DNA of 64,000 bases from NCBI GenBank assembly GCA_012031265.1, contig JAAUTY010000015.1:1-64000 (forward strand), given 5' to 3'. Under the pieces are notes generated by a model, which saw only the letters and a program-made list of their open reading frames with translations, had not been told where the DNA came from and made no database searches. Shown here in pieces: positions 54,006 to 63,738 of the stretch. The stretch comes from Spirulinaceae cyanobacterium SM2_1_0 (GTDB lineage: Bacteria; Cyanobacteriota; Cyanobacteriia; Cyanobacteriales; Spirulinaceae). The translations under genes and the position numbers were made by a program. Each line of letters begins with the position of its first letter. Position 1 is the first letter of the stretch.

Positions 54006-54893
54006 TTAAGACGCCGCGAACAGCGTCGCGATCGCCACTCCGGGATCCGCTTGCTTGAGCAACGACTCGCCGACGAGCACCGCCGCCGCCCCCGCCGACT
54101 GTACAAACTGGACATCGGCAGCGGTGTGCAAACCGGACTCGCTGACCACGAGCAGATCGCGATCGCCCCAGAGCGACGGCTTCAGCGCCAGTAAATCGCG
54201 GGTCGTGTTGAGATCGACCGAGAAATCCTCGAGATTACGGTTATTAATCCCGATTAAGCGGAGATCCGGCAACGCTAGAACGCGCTCCAGCTCCGCGCGA
54301 TTGTGAACTTCCACCAGCGGCGTCATGCCCAAGCTGCGGATGATCTTGCTGAAGTATTGCAAGTCCTGATCGCTGAGAATGGCGGCGATAAGCAGAATCG
54401 CATCGGCACCGTGGCTGCGGGCTTGGTAAATCTGATAGGGATAAATGATAAATTCTTTACACAGCAGGGGCAGAGTCACTGCCTGCCGGACGGCTGCCAG
54501 ATTCGCAAAGCTGCCCTGAAAAAATTCCGTATCGGTGAGTACGGAGATGCAGGCGGCACCGGCCGCTTGGTAGGTCTGGGCGATCGCCACGGGGTCAAAG
54601 TCGGCACGAATCACGCCTTTGCTGGGAGAAGCCTTCTTGACCTCGGCGATCAGCGCCGGTTGGCGCGAGCTGGCTCGGAGGGCAGCGCAGAAATCGCGGG
54701 CGGGCGGGGCGCTCTGCACCCGTTTGCGTAATTCCAGCAAGGAGACTTGCTCCCGCGCTTTCGCGACCTCTAGCTCCTTGTGCCAGACGATTTGCTCGAG
54801 AATGTGGCGTGGCTCGGCATCGGGCACGGGCACCTGATAGCGCAGGTACTCGATGGCAACCGGCGGGTTGGGGTGGCGGCGGCGGATTTGCAT
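54006..54893 (-). CDS. trpC: Indole-3-glycerol phosphate synthase
   Basis: 295 aa from ATG 54893; the open frame extends 47 codons further into the MITE with no homology. It closes the indole ring in tryptophan synthesis (CdRP to indole-3-glycerol phosphate). Barrel motifs: [49 protein letters not shown] (catalytic Lys in EVKKASPS), [50 protein letters not shown] and [11 protein letters not shown]. Stand-alone trpC is the usual cyanobacterial arrangement. MITE copy D lies 42 bases upstream. Confidence 0.95.
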   Translation of the reverse strand: MQIRRRHPNPPVAIEYLRYQVPVPDAEPRHILEQIVWHKELEVAKAREQVSLLELRKRVQSAPPARDFCAALRASSRQPALIAEVKKASPSKGVIRADFDPVAIAQTYQAAGAACISVLTDTEFFQGSFANLAAVRQAVTLPLLCKEFIIYPYQIYQARSHGADAILLIAAILSDQDLQYFSKIIRSLGMTPLVEVHNRAELERVLALPDLRLIGINNRNLEDFSVDLNTTRDLLALKPSLWGDRDLLVVSESGLHTAADVQFVQSAGAAAVLVGESLLKQADPGVAIATLFAAS

Positions 54894-54934
54894 GATTCGA
54901 TCAAGAGAACAGGGAATGTGTAGCCGGACAAAAG

Positions 54935-55204
54935 CTAGTACAAGATGGCGGAGATGAGATGCCGATTCAAAATCCACAGGCCGCCCGGATTGCAGGCACT
55001 CAGCGAGGGTTTCAAACCCTCCCCTACCGCACATTTTATGACTGGGGCGAAAAAATCCGCACTAAGGATCAAAACTCGTAACTCAAACCCCAAACCTAAA
55101 ACCTCAAACCCAAAAACTCAAACCTCAAACCCAAAAACTCAAACCCAAAAACTCAAACCTAAAAACTCAAACCTAAAAACTCAAACCTCCACGTAGCGGA
55201 CTAG
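54935..55204 (-). mobile_element. CTAG-ended MITE (family 1), copy D, with nested repeat and tandem expansion
   Basis: 270 bp instead of 111. Left end CTAGTACAAGATGGCGGAGA, right end CCACGTAGCGGACTAG. Inside, it carries a partial family-2 repeat (55011-55078, AGGGTTTCAAACCCTCCCC) and a run of tandem ~15-base units of the type AAAAACTCAAACCTA (55078-55189). The terminal CTAG provides the TAG stop of lpdA, read on the minus strand. Confidence 0.8.
55011..55078. repeat. Partial family-2 palindromic repeat nested in MITE copy D
   Basis: AGGGTTTCAAACCCTCCCCTACC followed by CATTTTATGACTGGGGCGAAAAAATCC, matching the right half of the repeats at 2104 and 21107. Only about half of the element is present. 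Confidence 0.6.
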
Positions 55205-56624
55205 CCGACTTTAGCCCGTTTGTAGGTTTCGTCGATCACTTCCGAGAGTGTCGGGTGAGTATGGACTTGGAAGGCGAGGTCGCGGATGTCGCGACGTTGG
55301 GCGATCGCATTCGCCACCTCTTGGATCAGGTCAGCCGCGTGCAGGCCCATGACGTGCATTCCCAGCAGTTCGCCGGTATCGGGGCGGTAGACGGCTTTGG
55401 CGATGCCCTCGGTATCGCCCTCCGCCAGGGCTTTGGAGTTGGCTTTGAAGTAGCTCTTCGCCGTCGCGACCGGGAAGCCCGCTTGCTCGCCCAGTTCGCG
55501 GGCGGCGGGTTCTGTCAGCCCCACGTAGCTGATTTCCGGGTGCGTGAAGGCAGCGGCGGGAATGCTGCGATAGTCGATGGTTTTCGGGCGATCGCAAATA
55601 TTTTCCACGGCAATGACACCCTGAGCCGAGGCCACATGCGCCAGCATCATCTTGCCAGTGGCGTCGCCGATTGCCCAGAGGTTCGGCACGGGTTCGCCAT
55701 CGAGCAGCACCGCCATCTGATCATTGACCTCAATGAAGCCGCGTCGGTTGGTCTGGACGCCAACTTTCTCCAAGCCTAGATCCTGGGTCGCTGGGATGCG
55801 GCCGGTGGCGACGAGGCAGGCATCGACTTCCAGGGTGTCGATGGTTTCTTTCGTCTTCGCGTCGGCCAATTCGACCACGACCGGCGAACCCGGCGTCACT
55901 TTTTTCGCCAGCACGCCACTGTGGGTTTCAATGTCGCGCGAGTCAAGCAGCACGCGCTTGGCGAGTTGGCGATTTCGGGGTCGAAGCCGGGCATCAAGGT
56001 GTCGAGGGCTTCGATCATCGTGATCTCGCAGCCCAGAGCCGCGTAGATGTCGGAAAATTCAAGACCGATGTAGCCGCTGCCGATGATCGCCACCCAGTCG
56101 GGCAAAAATTCGAGTTTGATGGCGTCGTCGCTGGTGAAAACGGTTTTGCCGTCGATTTCAATCCCCGGCGGTACAAAGGGCACCGAGCCAGTGGAGAGCA
56201 TGACATCACGGGCAGTGAGGATTTGTTCGCCCGCCTCGGTTTGGATACTGACTTTTTGGGGGCCGGCGAGGCGGCCCCAGCCGCGAATGGTATCGACTTT
56301 GAGGCGCTTGAGGCTGTTGGTGAGGTCGCCGCGAATTTTGTTAACGAGGTTGAGGGCGTGGTCGGCGATCGCCTGACGGTCAAAACCGACACTGCCAACT
56401 TGGATGCCCAGCGCTGCTAAGTGTTGCGCTTGGCGCAGCTCACGTACCCGCCCAGAGGCTGCCAAAAGTGCTTTTGACGGAATGCAGCCGCGATTGACAC
56501 AGGTTCCCCCCATGTCGGCGGCTTCGACAATGGCGGTTTTCAAGCCGCACTCAACCGCATGAAGGGCGGCACCGTGACCGCCAACGCCCGCACCAATAAT
56601 GACTAAGTCGTAGTCGAAACTCAT
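55201..56624 (-). CDS. lpdA: Dihydrolipoamide dehydrogenase, interrupted by a one-base frameshift
   Basis: About 474 aa when repaired; the E3 component of pyruvate dehydrogenase. First frame (56624 to about 55966): [39 protein letters not shown] with the redox-active Cys pair, [37 protein letters not shown]. The frame is lost in GCCAACTCGCC, which should read GCCAAACTCGCC (missing one A, at about 55966). The other frame continues with [70 protein letters not shown] and the C-terminal HTHPTLSEV His-Glu pair. Stop TAG is supplied by MITE copy D. Confidence 0.92.
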
Positions 56625-56695
56625 AATCTGCCTCGATAGCCGCGATCGCCTCTGGATAAGGAGAGCATCCCACTTTGGCGTTGTTTTTGCCCACC

Positions 56696-56854
56696 CTGCG
56701 AGCAGCCGCTGCGCGTCTACATCCCCCAGCCCCTTCTCCCCAGCTAGGGCGAAGGATTGTCTAGAAGTCCCCCTCCCAGCTTGGGAGAGGAATTTAGGGT
56801 GTTGGCGGAGCCTGTTCCGTAGAAACGTAGGGCAGCCAATCTGGGATGCTCCCT
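56696..56854. repeat. Dispersed repeat (family 3), copy 2
   Basis: Begins CTGCGAGCAGCCGCTGCGCG, then CTACATCCCCCAGC, CTTCTCCC, CCCTCCCAGCTTGGGAGAGG, ATTTAGGGTG and CTGGGATGCTCCC. Same order of blocks as 15773-15875 but with a 56-bp longer middle, containing a second hairpin. Non-coding. Confidence 0.65.
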
Positions 56855-57013
56855 GGATAGGCTGATAAAGTCAAGCCAGCAACAGCAACGCTAACCAACA
56901 GTCTCCCATTATCGCAAGCTTCGGGGCCGAATGTCGTGGATTTCACGGGAATGGCACGGCTCTGCGGTGGACTACACTAGCATTAGCAAGTGTGCTGGGG
57001 AGGGCAAGCGCTT

Positions 57014-57223
57014 GTGAATGACAATCAACATCGCCGCTCAGCGGAGCAAGCGTTTGAAGAAGCACTGGCGAAATTGGAGGCGCTGCCAGCCCTGGAAGCA
57101 ACAGAGGCAGAGGCAGAGTCAGTAGAACTGCCTGCTCATGATCTCGAAGAGGTCTGGGAGGAGGCAGGCGCTGACTTAGAAGCTTTTTTTAACCAGCAGC
57201 AAACGGACGCAGATGCCGATTAG
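57014..57223 (+). CDS. Small acidic conserved protein
   Basis: 69 aa from a GTG at 57014, preceded by GGGGAGGG. Strongly acidic and helical: RRSAEQAFEEALAKLEALPAL then HDLEEVWEEAGADLEAFFNQQQ. I believe this family occurs in other cyanobacteria, but it has no name I can give. Transcribed convergently with aroF, with a perfect hairpin between. A TTG/GTG start further upstream (56990) is possible. Confidence 0.6.
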   Translation: MNDNQHRRSAEQAFEEALAKLEALPALEATEAEAESVELPAHDLEEVWEEAGADLEAFFNQQQTDADAD

Positions 57224-57269
57224 CCACCACTACATCTGAACGACGCCTGGATCGCCCAAACTGAACCAC

Positions 57270-57300
57270 AGGTGGCGGCGCGAGTATCGAGCCGCCACCT
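57270..57300. terminator. Bidirectional hairpin between convergent genes
   Basis: Perfect 10-bp inverted repeat: AGGTGGCGGC (57270-57279) and GCCGCCACCT (57291-57300), 11-base loop. It sits between the small acidic gene and aroF, which converge, so it can act on both transcripts. There is no U-run on either side. Confidence 0.5.
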
Positions 57301-57304
57301 GAAG

Positions 57305-58363
57305 TCAAGCCAAAGCGAGTGCCGGTTGCGGCCAACGACCGATCGCCTTGCCAATGGTCGCCAGCTCGCCGACCAAGCGTTCAAATCGCTCCGGCGTCAG
57401 CGATTGGGGGCCGTCGGAGAGCGCCTTCGGCGGATTGGGGTGGACTTCGATCATCAGACCGTCAGTGCCCGCCGCCAGTGCCGCCATTGCCATTGCGGGG
57501 ACGTACTCCCACCAGCCAGTGCCGTGGCTAGGATCGATGACGATCGGCAGGTGCGTGAGCGATCGCAAAATCGGGATCACGGACAGATCCAGCGTGTTGC
57601 GCGCATACTTGCTATCGAAGGTGCGAATACCGCGCTCGCAGAGCACCACATTCGGGTTGCCCGCCGCGAGCACATATTCGGCCGCCATCAACCACTCGTC
57701 GATCGTCGCCGACATCCCGCGCTTGAGCAGTACCGGTTTAGATTGGGCACCGACTTTCTTCAGCAGCGCAAAGTTGTGCATATTGCGCGCGCCGACTTGC
57801 AACACATCCGCGACTTCCGCCACTTTCTCGACATCGGCGGTGTCCATCACTTCGGTAATGATGCCCAAGCCGCTCGCCTCACGAGCCGCCGCCAACAGTC
57901 CCAGGGCGCTCTCGCCGTGTCCCTGGAACGAGTAGGGGGAAGTCCGGGGTTTGTAAGCACCGCCGCGCAGGAACTTCGCCCCCGCTGCTTTGACGCGCTG
58001 AGCGGTTTCGACGATCATCACTTCGTTTTCCACCGAGCAGGGGCCGGCGATGATCGCGACCGGCTGATGTTCCCCAAAGCCGACCTTACCAGCGGGGGTC
58101 TCGATCCAGACTTCGCTCGGCTCACCGTGGCGATATTCGCGGCTGGCACGCTTGTACGGGCGCTCGACCCGCAGGACTTGCTCAATCCAGGGACTGATTT
58201 CCTGGAGTTGCAGCGGATCGAGGGTCGCGGTGTCGCCGACCAGACCGATGACGACCTTATGCTTGCCGACAATTTTCTCCGGCGATAGGCCCCACTGCGA
58301 AAATTCGTCGCTGACGCGCGCAATTTCGTCTTCGGGCGCGCCGACTTTCATCACCACGATCAT
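57305..58363 (-). CDS. aroF: 3-deoxy-7-phosphoheptulonate synthase (DAHP synthase, AroF type)
   Basis: 352 aa. First step of aromatic amino-acid synthesis: phosphoenolpyruvate + erythrose-4-phosphate to DAHP. The N-terminal 80 residues form a small ACT-like extension ([21 protein letters not shown]). Barrel motifs: [93 protein letters not shown] and [10 protein letters not shown]. This is the type I-beta family found in most cyanobacteria, with the metal site from Cys, His, Glu and Asp residues in these motifs. Confidence 0.96.
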   Translation of the reverse strand: MIVVMKVGAPEDEIARVSDEFSQWGLSPEKIVGKHKVVIGLVGDTATLDPLQLQEISPWIEQVLRVERPYKRASREYRHGEPSEVWIETPAGKVGFGEHQPVAIIAGPCSVENEVMIVETAQRVKAAGAKFLRGGAYKPRTSPYSFQGHGESALGLLAAAREASGLGIITEVMDTADVEKVAEVADVLQVGARNMHNFALLKKVGAQSKPVLLKRGMSATIDEWLMAAEYVLAAGNPNVVLCERGIRTFDSKYARNTLDLSVIPILRSLTHLPIVIDPSHGTGWWEYVPAMAMAALAAGTDGLMIEVHPNPPKALSDGPQSLTPERFERLVGELATIGKAIGRWPQPALALA

Positions 58364-58531
58364 CGTAATTTACCTTGTTGTAATGATTGATTTGAATGCG
58401 TTGCCAACCGGGTAGGCACAGTCTGCTGCGCCCAACCCACATGGTAGCGGTCTTGCGGAGTCCGGCACAGGGTTACCGTCAGCCCAGTCACATATCGCAA
58501 TACTGAGCGGCCGAGGAGTAGGGATGGCGTA

Positions 58532-59017
58532 TTAATCTTCTTTAGTTTGGGCCGACCGCTTTGCTTGCCGTGCCTCGCGCCAAGCGCCGGTCAAGCGGCC
58601 GAAATTGAGACGAAATTCTTGCCAGCCCAGCCAGCCACCGGGGCGCGTTTCGTCCCAAGAGGCGGAGACTAACCCATAGCTGAGACCGACAACGGCTAAG
58701 CCAAAGAAGCCAAGGCTGGTGAGCTGGGCCGCAGCGGGGGGAAGCTCGAACCAGTCGTGCTGAACAATCCAGTAGAAGGCAAAGAGGCTGCCGATCGCCA
58801 ACACAGAAGGCGTGCCACAAAAAACCGCCATGCGCCGGATCATGCGCTGGCTGACCGCATCGGGGATCGCGGACAGACTCGCCGCCTCCTTGGCACTGAC
58901 CGGACGGTCTGGAGGCTGGCTAGCAGTCGGTGCGGGCGTCGATTCGGCTTGAGTCTTCGCGGTCGGCTTCTTGCGTTTACGACGCGGTTCAAAGGGCAGC
59001 GAATCGCGGTCAGACAT
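58532..59017 (-). CDS. PAM68 family photosystem II assembly protein
   Basis: 161 aa. The N-terminal third is basic and disordered (RRKRKKPTAK), followed by IPDAVSQRMIRRMAVFCGTPSVLAIGSLFAFYWIV and LGFFGLAVVGLSYGLVSASWDE, two membrane helices, and a conserved WLGWQEFRLNFGRLTGAWREAR. This is the PAM68 (DUF3464) signature; in plants and cyanobacteria PAM68 acts early in photosystem II assembly at the thylakoid. It ends the rpsO-pam68 pair: PAM68 lies 14 bases after the rpsO stop, the usual cyanobacterial arrangement. Confidence 0.92.
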   Translation of the reverse strand: MSDRDSLPFEPRRKRKKPTAKTQAESTPAPTASQPPDRPVSAKEAASLSAIPDAVSQRMIRRMAVFCGTPSVLAIGSLFAFYWIVQHDWFELPPAAAQLTSLGFFGLAVVGLSYGLVSASWDETRPGGWLGWQEFRLNFGRLTGAWREARQAKRSAQTKED

Positions 59018-59031
59018 GACAATGGTTGGGG

Positions 59032-59301
59032 TTAACGGCGGATGCCCAAACGCGCGATCAGCGCTTGGTAGTGTTCGACATCATGCGTCTGAATATACTT
59101 GAGCAGACGGCGGCGGCGGCCGATCAGCTTCAGCAGGCCGCGCTGCGAGTCGTAGTCTTTCTTGTTTTTCTTCAGGTGCTGGGTGAGCTGGCGAATGCGA
59201 TCGCTCAGCATCGCCACTTGCACATCGGCGGAACCCGTGTCGGTTTCGTGGACTTGGTATTCCGAGATCAGTTCTTGCTTACGTTCTTGGGTCAGACTCA
59301 T
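59032..59301 (-). CDS. rpsO: 30S ribosomal protein S15
   Basis: 89 aa, complete. [71 protein letters not shown] is the standard S15 sequence, binding 16S rRNA and S6/S18 in the small-subunit platform. ATG at 59301. Followed by the PAM68 gene, probably one transcript. Confidence 0.98.
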   Translation of the reverse strand: MSLTQERKQELISEYQVHETDTGSADVQVAMLSDRIRQLTQHLKKNKKDYDSQRGLLKLIGRRRRLLKYIQTHDVEHYQALIARLGIRR

Positions 59302-59381
59302 GGGGACTTAGCGGTGGGGCAAAAGACGACGGCAATTATAAAAAATTCAGCGATCTCCAAGTGTAGCACCGACCCGCGAGC

Positions 59382-59492
59382 CTGGTAGCGCTGCGCGGAG
59401 TTTTGAGGGATGAGTTTTGAGTTGCGAGTGCCTGCCATACGGAAATCCCGTGGGTTTTCAATCGGCAGATCATTGCCGCTGTCTTGTATTAG
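59382..59492 (+). mobile_element. CTAG-type MITE (family 1), copy E
   Basis: 111 bp with diverged ends CTGGTAGCGCTGCGCGGAG and CTGTCTTGTATTAG. The bases 59489-59491 (TTA on the plus strand) are the TAA stop of panB. It is the most diverged copy and so perhaps the oldest. Confidence 0.8.
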
Positions 59493-60271
59493 CCAGATGG
59501 GGGAAAGGTGCGATCGCGCACATCAGCGATAAACTGCTGCGCCGCTTGTTCAATGCTACCGCGCAAATCGGTATAGACCCTGGCAAAAGGTGGCGGCTTG
59601 TCCGCCAGACCGAGAATATCGGCGGTGACCAGCACCTGCCCATCACAGTGCGGCCCCGCGCCGATGCCGATGGTGGGAATGGGGAGTTTGGCGGTAATCG
59701 TCGCCGCCAGTGTTGCCGGAATGTGCTCCAGCACGATGCTAAAAGCACCCGCGTCGGCGATCGCGATCGCCTCCGCTAAAATTCGCGCCGCCGCCATATC
59801 GTCGCGCCCCTGCTGTCGGTAACCGAGTTGATGCACAGACTGCGGCGTCAAGCCAACATGGCCCATGACTGGGATGCCAATCGCCACGAGCTTGGCAATG
59901 GTTTCCAGAATAGCTGGACTGCCGCCTTCCAGCTTCACCGCTTGCGCCCCGGCTTCCTTCAGGGCACGACCGGCCGATTGGATGGCTTGGGCGGGACTCT
60001 CCTGATAGCTGAGAAAGGGCAGGTCGCAGACTACCAACGCCTGCCTCACTCCGCGCGCGACCGCCGCCGTGTGATGGAGCATGGCTTCGAGGCTGACCGG
60101 CAGGGTAGTGGCATAGCCAAGCGCGACCATCGCCAGCGAGTCGCCGACCAAGATCACATCCGTGCCCGCCGCATCGAGCAGGCGGGCGATCGCATAGTCC
60201 CAAGCCGTCAAGACCGCAATCGGGCGGCCGACTTGTTTCCAATCCCGGAGTTTTTGGCTAGTAACGGGCAT
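59489..60271 (-). CDS. panB: 3-methyl-2-oxobutanoate hydroxymethyltransferase
   Basis: 260 aa. First committed step of pantothenate synthesis: adds a hydroxymethyl group from methylenetetrahydrofolate to alpha-ketoisovalerate. Motifs: [95 protein letters not shown] and [20 protein letters not shown] at 60271. The stop codon TAA lies in the end of MITE copy E, so the last residues (PPSG) may have been altered by the insertion. Confidence 0.95.
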   Translation of the reverse strand: MPVTSQKLRDWKQVGRPIAVLTAWDYAIARLLDAAGTDVILVGDSLAMVALGYATTLPVSLEAMLHHTAAVARGVRQALVVCDLPFLSYQESPAQAIQSAGRALKEAGAQAVKLEGGSPAILETIAKLVAIGIPVMGHVGLTPQSVHQLGYRQQGRDDMAAARILAEAIAIADAGAFSIVLEHIPATLAATITAKLPIPTIGIGAGPHCDGQVLVTADILGLADKPPPFARVYTDLRGSIEQAAQQFIADVRDRTFPPSG

Positions 60272-60307
60272 GAAAAAGGGGGGGTGGGGCGTTCAGGGTA
60301 TGCAATC

Positions 60308-61387
60308 CTAAAAATTGGGCGGTGCATCGCGAATAAACGCCAGGTGCGGACGGACGATGCCGCTGGTTTGACTGACCCAGGCGAGACCTTCGCTGGTGCC
60401 AACCCAAACTTTGTTGCCCGTGTCCGGTGAAATCGAGAGCACCCGGCTGGAGGGCAGACCGGGAATCTGACCGATAATCGCACCGCTGTCGGGTTGCACA
60501 TTGTAGAGACCGTCCTCGGTGCCCACCCAGACGCGCCCATTGTCGGCAAACCGAATCGCCGTGACGCTCTTACCGCGAAAGGTGGTGACGGAGCGGATGA
60601 TGCGGCGGCGAACGGGATCCACCACCAGCAAGCCGGTCGGCGTGCCCGCCCAGATCGTGCCGTCTGGCCCCGTTGCCAGAGCTTGGATCAGGCCACCTGG
60701 CGGGGCGCTGATGCGGCCGATGATGAAGGCATTAGCCGTATTGATCCGCACCAAGCCTTGCAGCGTACCGACCCAGAGTTGACCTTCATCATCGATGGTC
60801 AGGGCGTTGGCACTGATCCCCGGTAGATTTTTCAGGGTCGTCATCAGCAAGCCGCGATCAGGGCTGATCATCGCCAGCCCCTGGTCGGTGCCGACCCAGA
60901 GGAAACCGCGCTGATCGATGAGCAGCGCCAGCACGCGGTTGGAGGGGAGGGCGAAATTGCGAGCCGTGATTTGATTGCTGCGGGGATCGACACGCACCAG
61001 ACCCTGATAAGTCCCGACCCAGATGCGGCCGACGCGATCCTGAGCCAGCGCGCCGATGGTGTAGCTGGGCAAGCCGATACGGGCGCGGATATTGCCGGTA
61101 TTGGGATCAATGCGGGCGAGGCCGAGCCAAGAGCCAACCCAGAGATCGCCGGTAAAATCTTCCTGTAGGGCGGCAACCCGAAAATCGCGCGCTGGCTGAT
61201 TCGCGGGCGGCGCGAGCCGTGCATCCTCGGGCGGTGGGCCGGGGGGGACATCGTTGGGGAAGGTCGGCGCGGGTGCTTCCGGCGGCGGCAGCCACTGGGC
61301 GCGCGCTAGCGGCACGGCAAGGCTGCCGAGACTGGCGATCGCCAACAACGCACTGATCAAACTGGTTGCGACTGTCCCTCTGCCCAT
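60308..61387 (-). CDS. Exported beta-propeller protein (regulator-propeller type)
   Basis: 359 aa from the ATG at 61387. A cleavable-looking signal peptide is visible: MGRGTVATSLISALLAIASL ending at ARA-Q. After a Pro-rich linker come about seven repeats of the type VGSWLGLARIDPNTG, WVGTYQGLVRVDPRSN, WVGTDQGLAMISPDRG, WVGTLQGLVRINTA, WAGTPTGLLVVDPVRR, WVGTEDGLYNVQPDSG and WVGTSEGLAWVSQTSG, typical of the two-component-regulator propeller (ligand-binding sensor domain). Here it stands alone and is predicted periplasmic. Ligand unknown. It follows the exoribonuclease gene by 65 bases on the same strand. Confidence 0.85.
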   Translation of the reverse strand: MGRGTVATSLISALLAIASLGSLAVPLARAQWLPPPEAPAPTFPNDVPPGPPPEDARLAPPANQPARDFRVAALQEDFTGDLWVGSWLGLARIDPNTGNIRARIGLPSYTIGALAQDRVGRIWVGTYQGLVRVDPRSNQITARNFALPSNRVLALLIDQRGFLWVGTDQGLAMISPDRGLLMTTLKNLPGISANALTIDDEGQLWVGTLQGLVRINTANAFIIGRISAPPGGLIQALATGPDGTIWAGTPTGLLVVDPVRRRIIRSVTTFRGKSVTAIRFADNGRVWVGTEDGLYNVQPDSGAIIGQIPGLPSSRVLSISPDTGNKVWVGTSEGLAWVSQTSGIVRPHLAFIRDAPPNF

Positions 61388-61452
61388 ACTCCTCGGCGCA
61401 CTCCGGCATTGCTGGAGCAATCTTAGCGAAAAAGTTGTGCCGACGGCGGCAC

Positions 61453-63471
61453 TCAATTGGCGATCACCTCGACGGTGGGCGGCGGCGAGGCCAGCACTTC
61501 CCGAAAGCGGATGATATCTTGGCGGGGATCGGCACTACTGACTTGTAGGTCGAGACGATCGCCCAAACTCACGGCACGGTTAAAGCGATGCGGCAGTTCC
61601 AAGCCGAGATCTTCCAGCAGCACCAACGCCAGCCCATCATCCGGTCGCAGCCAACGCAGGACGACCGCTTGCCAGGTGCGATCGCGGTGACGGCTCAAAT
61701 ACTCCAGCCCCCAATAGCGGTTGGTCTGGCGCTCCACCAGGGTCGCCTCATAGGCGGAGGTCGAGACGCTGTAGATGATTTCCTGAAGCTGCTCAGCAGC
61801 AAAAGGCAGTTCATCACCGCGCAGATGCGCCTTGAGCTGGAAATGTGCTAAGAGGTCGGTATAGCGGCGAATCGGCGAGGTGACTTGGGTATAAAGCTCC
61901 AAACCGAGACCCGCATGACGGGCCGGCACAGTTCCCATCTCGCTGCGGGGCATACAGCGGCGCAGGGCGCAGAAACGAACGGGGCCAGCAGGCAGTACCA
62001 GCAATTCCTCTTCGGGCGGCAGCTCGGGCTGCGGTTGACCCCGGAAGGGCAACGGCAAGCCATGATCACGCGCAAAACGTCCCGCCACCTCTCCGGTCAG
62101 GATCATCATTTCAGCGACCAGCCGCCGCGCCTGGGAATCGTCCAGCAGTTCAATCGCGATTTCGTCATCCTTGACCTTGATCGACGCCTCAGGCATCCGA
62201 ATGTCGATCGAGCCTTGACTGTCGCGCCAAGCCCGGCGTTGGGTCGCCGCCGCCGCTAGGGTCGCCAACTCTGGCTCCGCCAACACGCCCAGCTCCAGCA
62301 TCTCATCGACATCGTCGTAGGTCAGCCGATAAGTTGGCTTAATCCGCGCGGCGTGGATGCTGTACTCCGCCGGTGCGCCATCAGCGTCCAAGCTGACGCT
62401 AAAACTGAGGGCAGGACAGACTTGCCCTTGCACCAAGCTCATCGGCCCCGCCGCGAGGTCGCGCGGAAACATGGAAATGGTTCCCGTCGGTAAATAAAGG
62501 CTGGTGCTGCGTCGGCGGGCTTCGAGATCCAGTTCATCGCCGACGGCGATCAGTCGCGTCGGATCAGCGATGTGAATCCACAGCCGCGTCCGGCCGTCGT
62601 CCAAGTACTCAACGCTGAGGCCGTCATCGATTTCCTCAGTGCTCTCGTCGTCAATGGTATAAACTTTCAACGCCGTGAGATCGAGTCGATCCGGATCCGG
62701 ATCTGGGGGAGGCGCGGTCAGGTATTGATGAGCCAAATCGATTACCTTCTGCGGATAAGACGAGGGATAGGCACTGCGGCGCAGGAAAAGGTTTTCGTGC
62801 GGCGACCAGCAACCCAGCGCCACGAGCAGGGCAAAGGCAGCGTCAGGAGTCTGCGGACGGTCGAGGCTGGCTAAAAATTCCTGCGCATGGCGGTGAGTTC
62901 GCTCGGGGTCGAGCACCAGCTTCTCCAGATCTTCAAACCGCAGGCGGTCACTCTCCTCCCAAGCCACAGACTCACCGGCTAGCGCTACCTGCAAACGTGT
63001 CATAAAGGCTTCGCGATCGCGCTGCTTCTGGGTTTCCACCTCAAGCTGATGCCTGATTTCAGAAACCTGGGCGGCTGGGCGCGGCTCATAGCCATCTGCC
63101 TTGCGCTTAAAATAAATTCTATCCTCAGTCAGCAAAAGATGCGCCGCATAGCACATCGGCGGCTGTTGCTCGGAAAATAGTAACTGCGCCAGCTCCGGCG
63201 GCGTCACACTCGCGGCGTCCTCGACCAGTAGCTCCCAGGCGACCTCGAGGCTGTCAGGATCAAGATAATGCTCAACCTGTTCGCGAAATCCGGCAATATC
63301 TTTCGGTGTATAGTCGCCAGGAACAGTGTATTCGACGCGCTGCGGTCGCAGGGTGTGCGACTGCCCCCGCTCATCGACGACCCACCAATTCTTCTTCCCT
63401 TCAGGACGATCGGCTACTGCCAGCCGCCGCTCACCCTGCACTCGAAACTCGACTAGCGTTCCCTTCTCCAC
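61453..63471 (-). CDS. RNase II/RNase R family exoribonuclease
   Basis: 672 aa from a GTG at 63471. The RNB catalytic domain is clear: VYTIDDESTEEIDDGLSVEYLDDGRTRLWIHIADPTRLI with the active-site Asp cluster, LPTGTISMFPRDL, ALSFSV, LVAEMMILTGEVAGRFARDHGLPLPFRGQPQPELP, and TSPIRRYTDLLAHFQLKAHLRG. The N-terminus is short, and the S1-type C-terminal domain is only partly evident, so cyanobacterial RNase II/R is the best label. It degrades RNA 3' to 5'. The neighbouring rpsR gene (upstream on this strand) is its usual cyanobacterial partner. MITE copy F sits in the gap between them. Confidence 0.93.
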   Translation of the reverse strand: MEKGTLVEFRVQGERRLAVADRPEGKKNWWVVDERGQSHTLRPQRVEYTVPGDYTPKDIAGFREQVEHYLDPDSLEVAWELLVEDAASVTPPELAQLLFSEQQPPMCYAAHLLLTEDRIYFKRKADGYEPRPAAQVSEIRHQLEVETQKQRDREAFMTRLQVALAGESVAWEESDRLRFEDLEKLVLDPERTHRHAQEFLASLDRPQTPDAAFALLVALGCWSPHENLFLRRSAYPSSYPQKVIDLAHQYLTAPPPDPDPDRLDLTALKVYTIDDESTEEIDDGLSVEYLDDGRTRLWIHIADPTRLIAVGDELDLEARRRSTSLYLPTGTISMFPRDLAAGPMSLVQGQVCPALSFSVSLDADGAPAEYSIHAARIKPTYRLTYDDVDEMLELGVLAEPELATLAAAATQRRAWRDSQGSIDIRMPEASIKVKDDEIAIELLDDSQARRLVAEMMILTGEVAGRFARDHGLPLPFRGQPQPELPPEEELLVLPAGPVRFCALRRCMPRSEMGTVPARHAGLGLELYTQVTSPIRRYTDLLAHFQLKAHLRGDELPFAAEQLQEIIYSVSTSAYEATLVERQTNRYWGLEYLSRHRDRTWQAVVLRWLRPDDGLALVLLEDLGLELPHRFNRAVSLGDRLDLQVSSADPRQDIIRFREVLASPPPTVEVIAN

Positions 63472-63599
63472 TGAATCCGCGCTACTCCAGTCACATCGCC
63501 AACTAGTCTAGCTTAATCCCCTCGGTCAAACCCCAGAAGCCCCGGTCGCCATTCTGGGCGGTCAGTGAGGCAGCAGCAAAATAGCCAGCAAGCAGGTTA

Positions 63600-63703
63600 C
63601 TAGTACCGCTACGCGGAATTTTGAGTTCTGGGTTTTGAGTGCCTGCAATACGGGAAGCCTGGGGATTTTGAATAGGCATCTCATTTCCGCCCTCTTGTAC
63701 TAG
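63600..63703 (+). mobile_element. CTAG-ended MITE (family 1), copy F
   Basis: 104 bp, CTAGTACCGCTACGCGGAAT to GCCCTCTTGTACTAG, lacking about 7 bases of the middle. It is in the gap between rpsR and the exoribonuclease gene, not at a stop codon. Confidence 0.88.
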
Positions 63704-63738
63704 GCAGATCTTACCGTTGTCGATCCGGTTATTGGGTG

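Noticed and set aside
57272-58288. 338-codon plus-strand frame across aroF
   Set aside because: Antisense of aroF; translation is Arg/His-rich and low in domain content.
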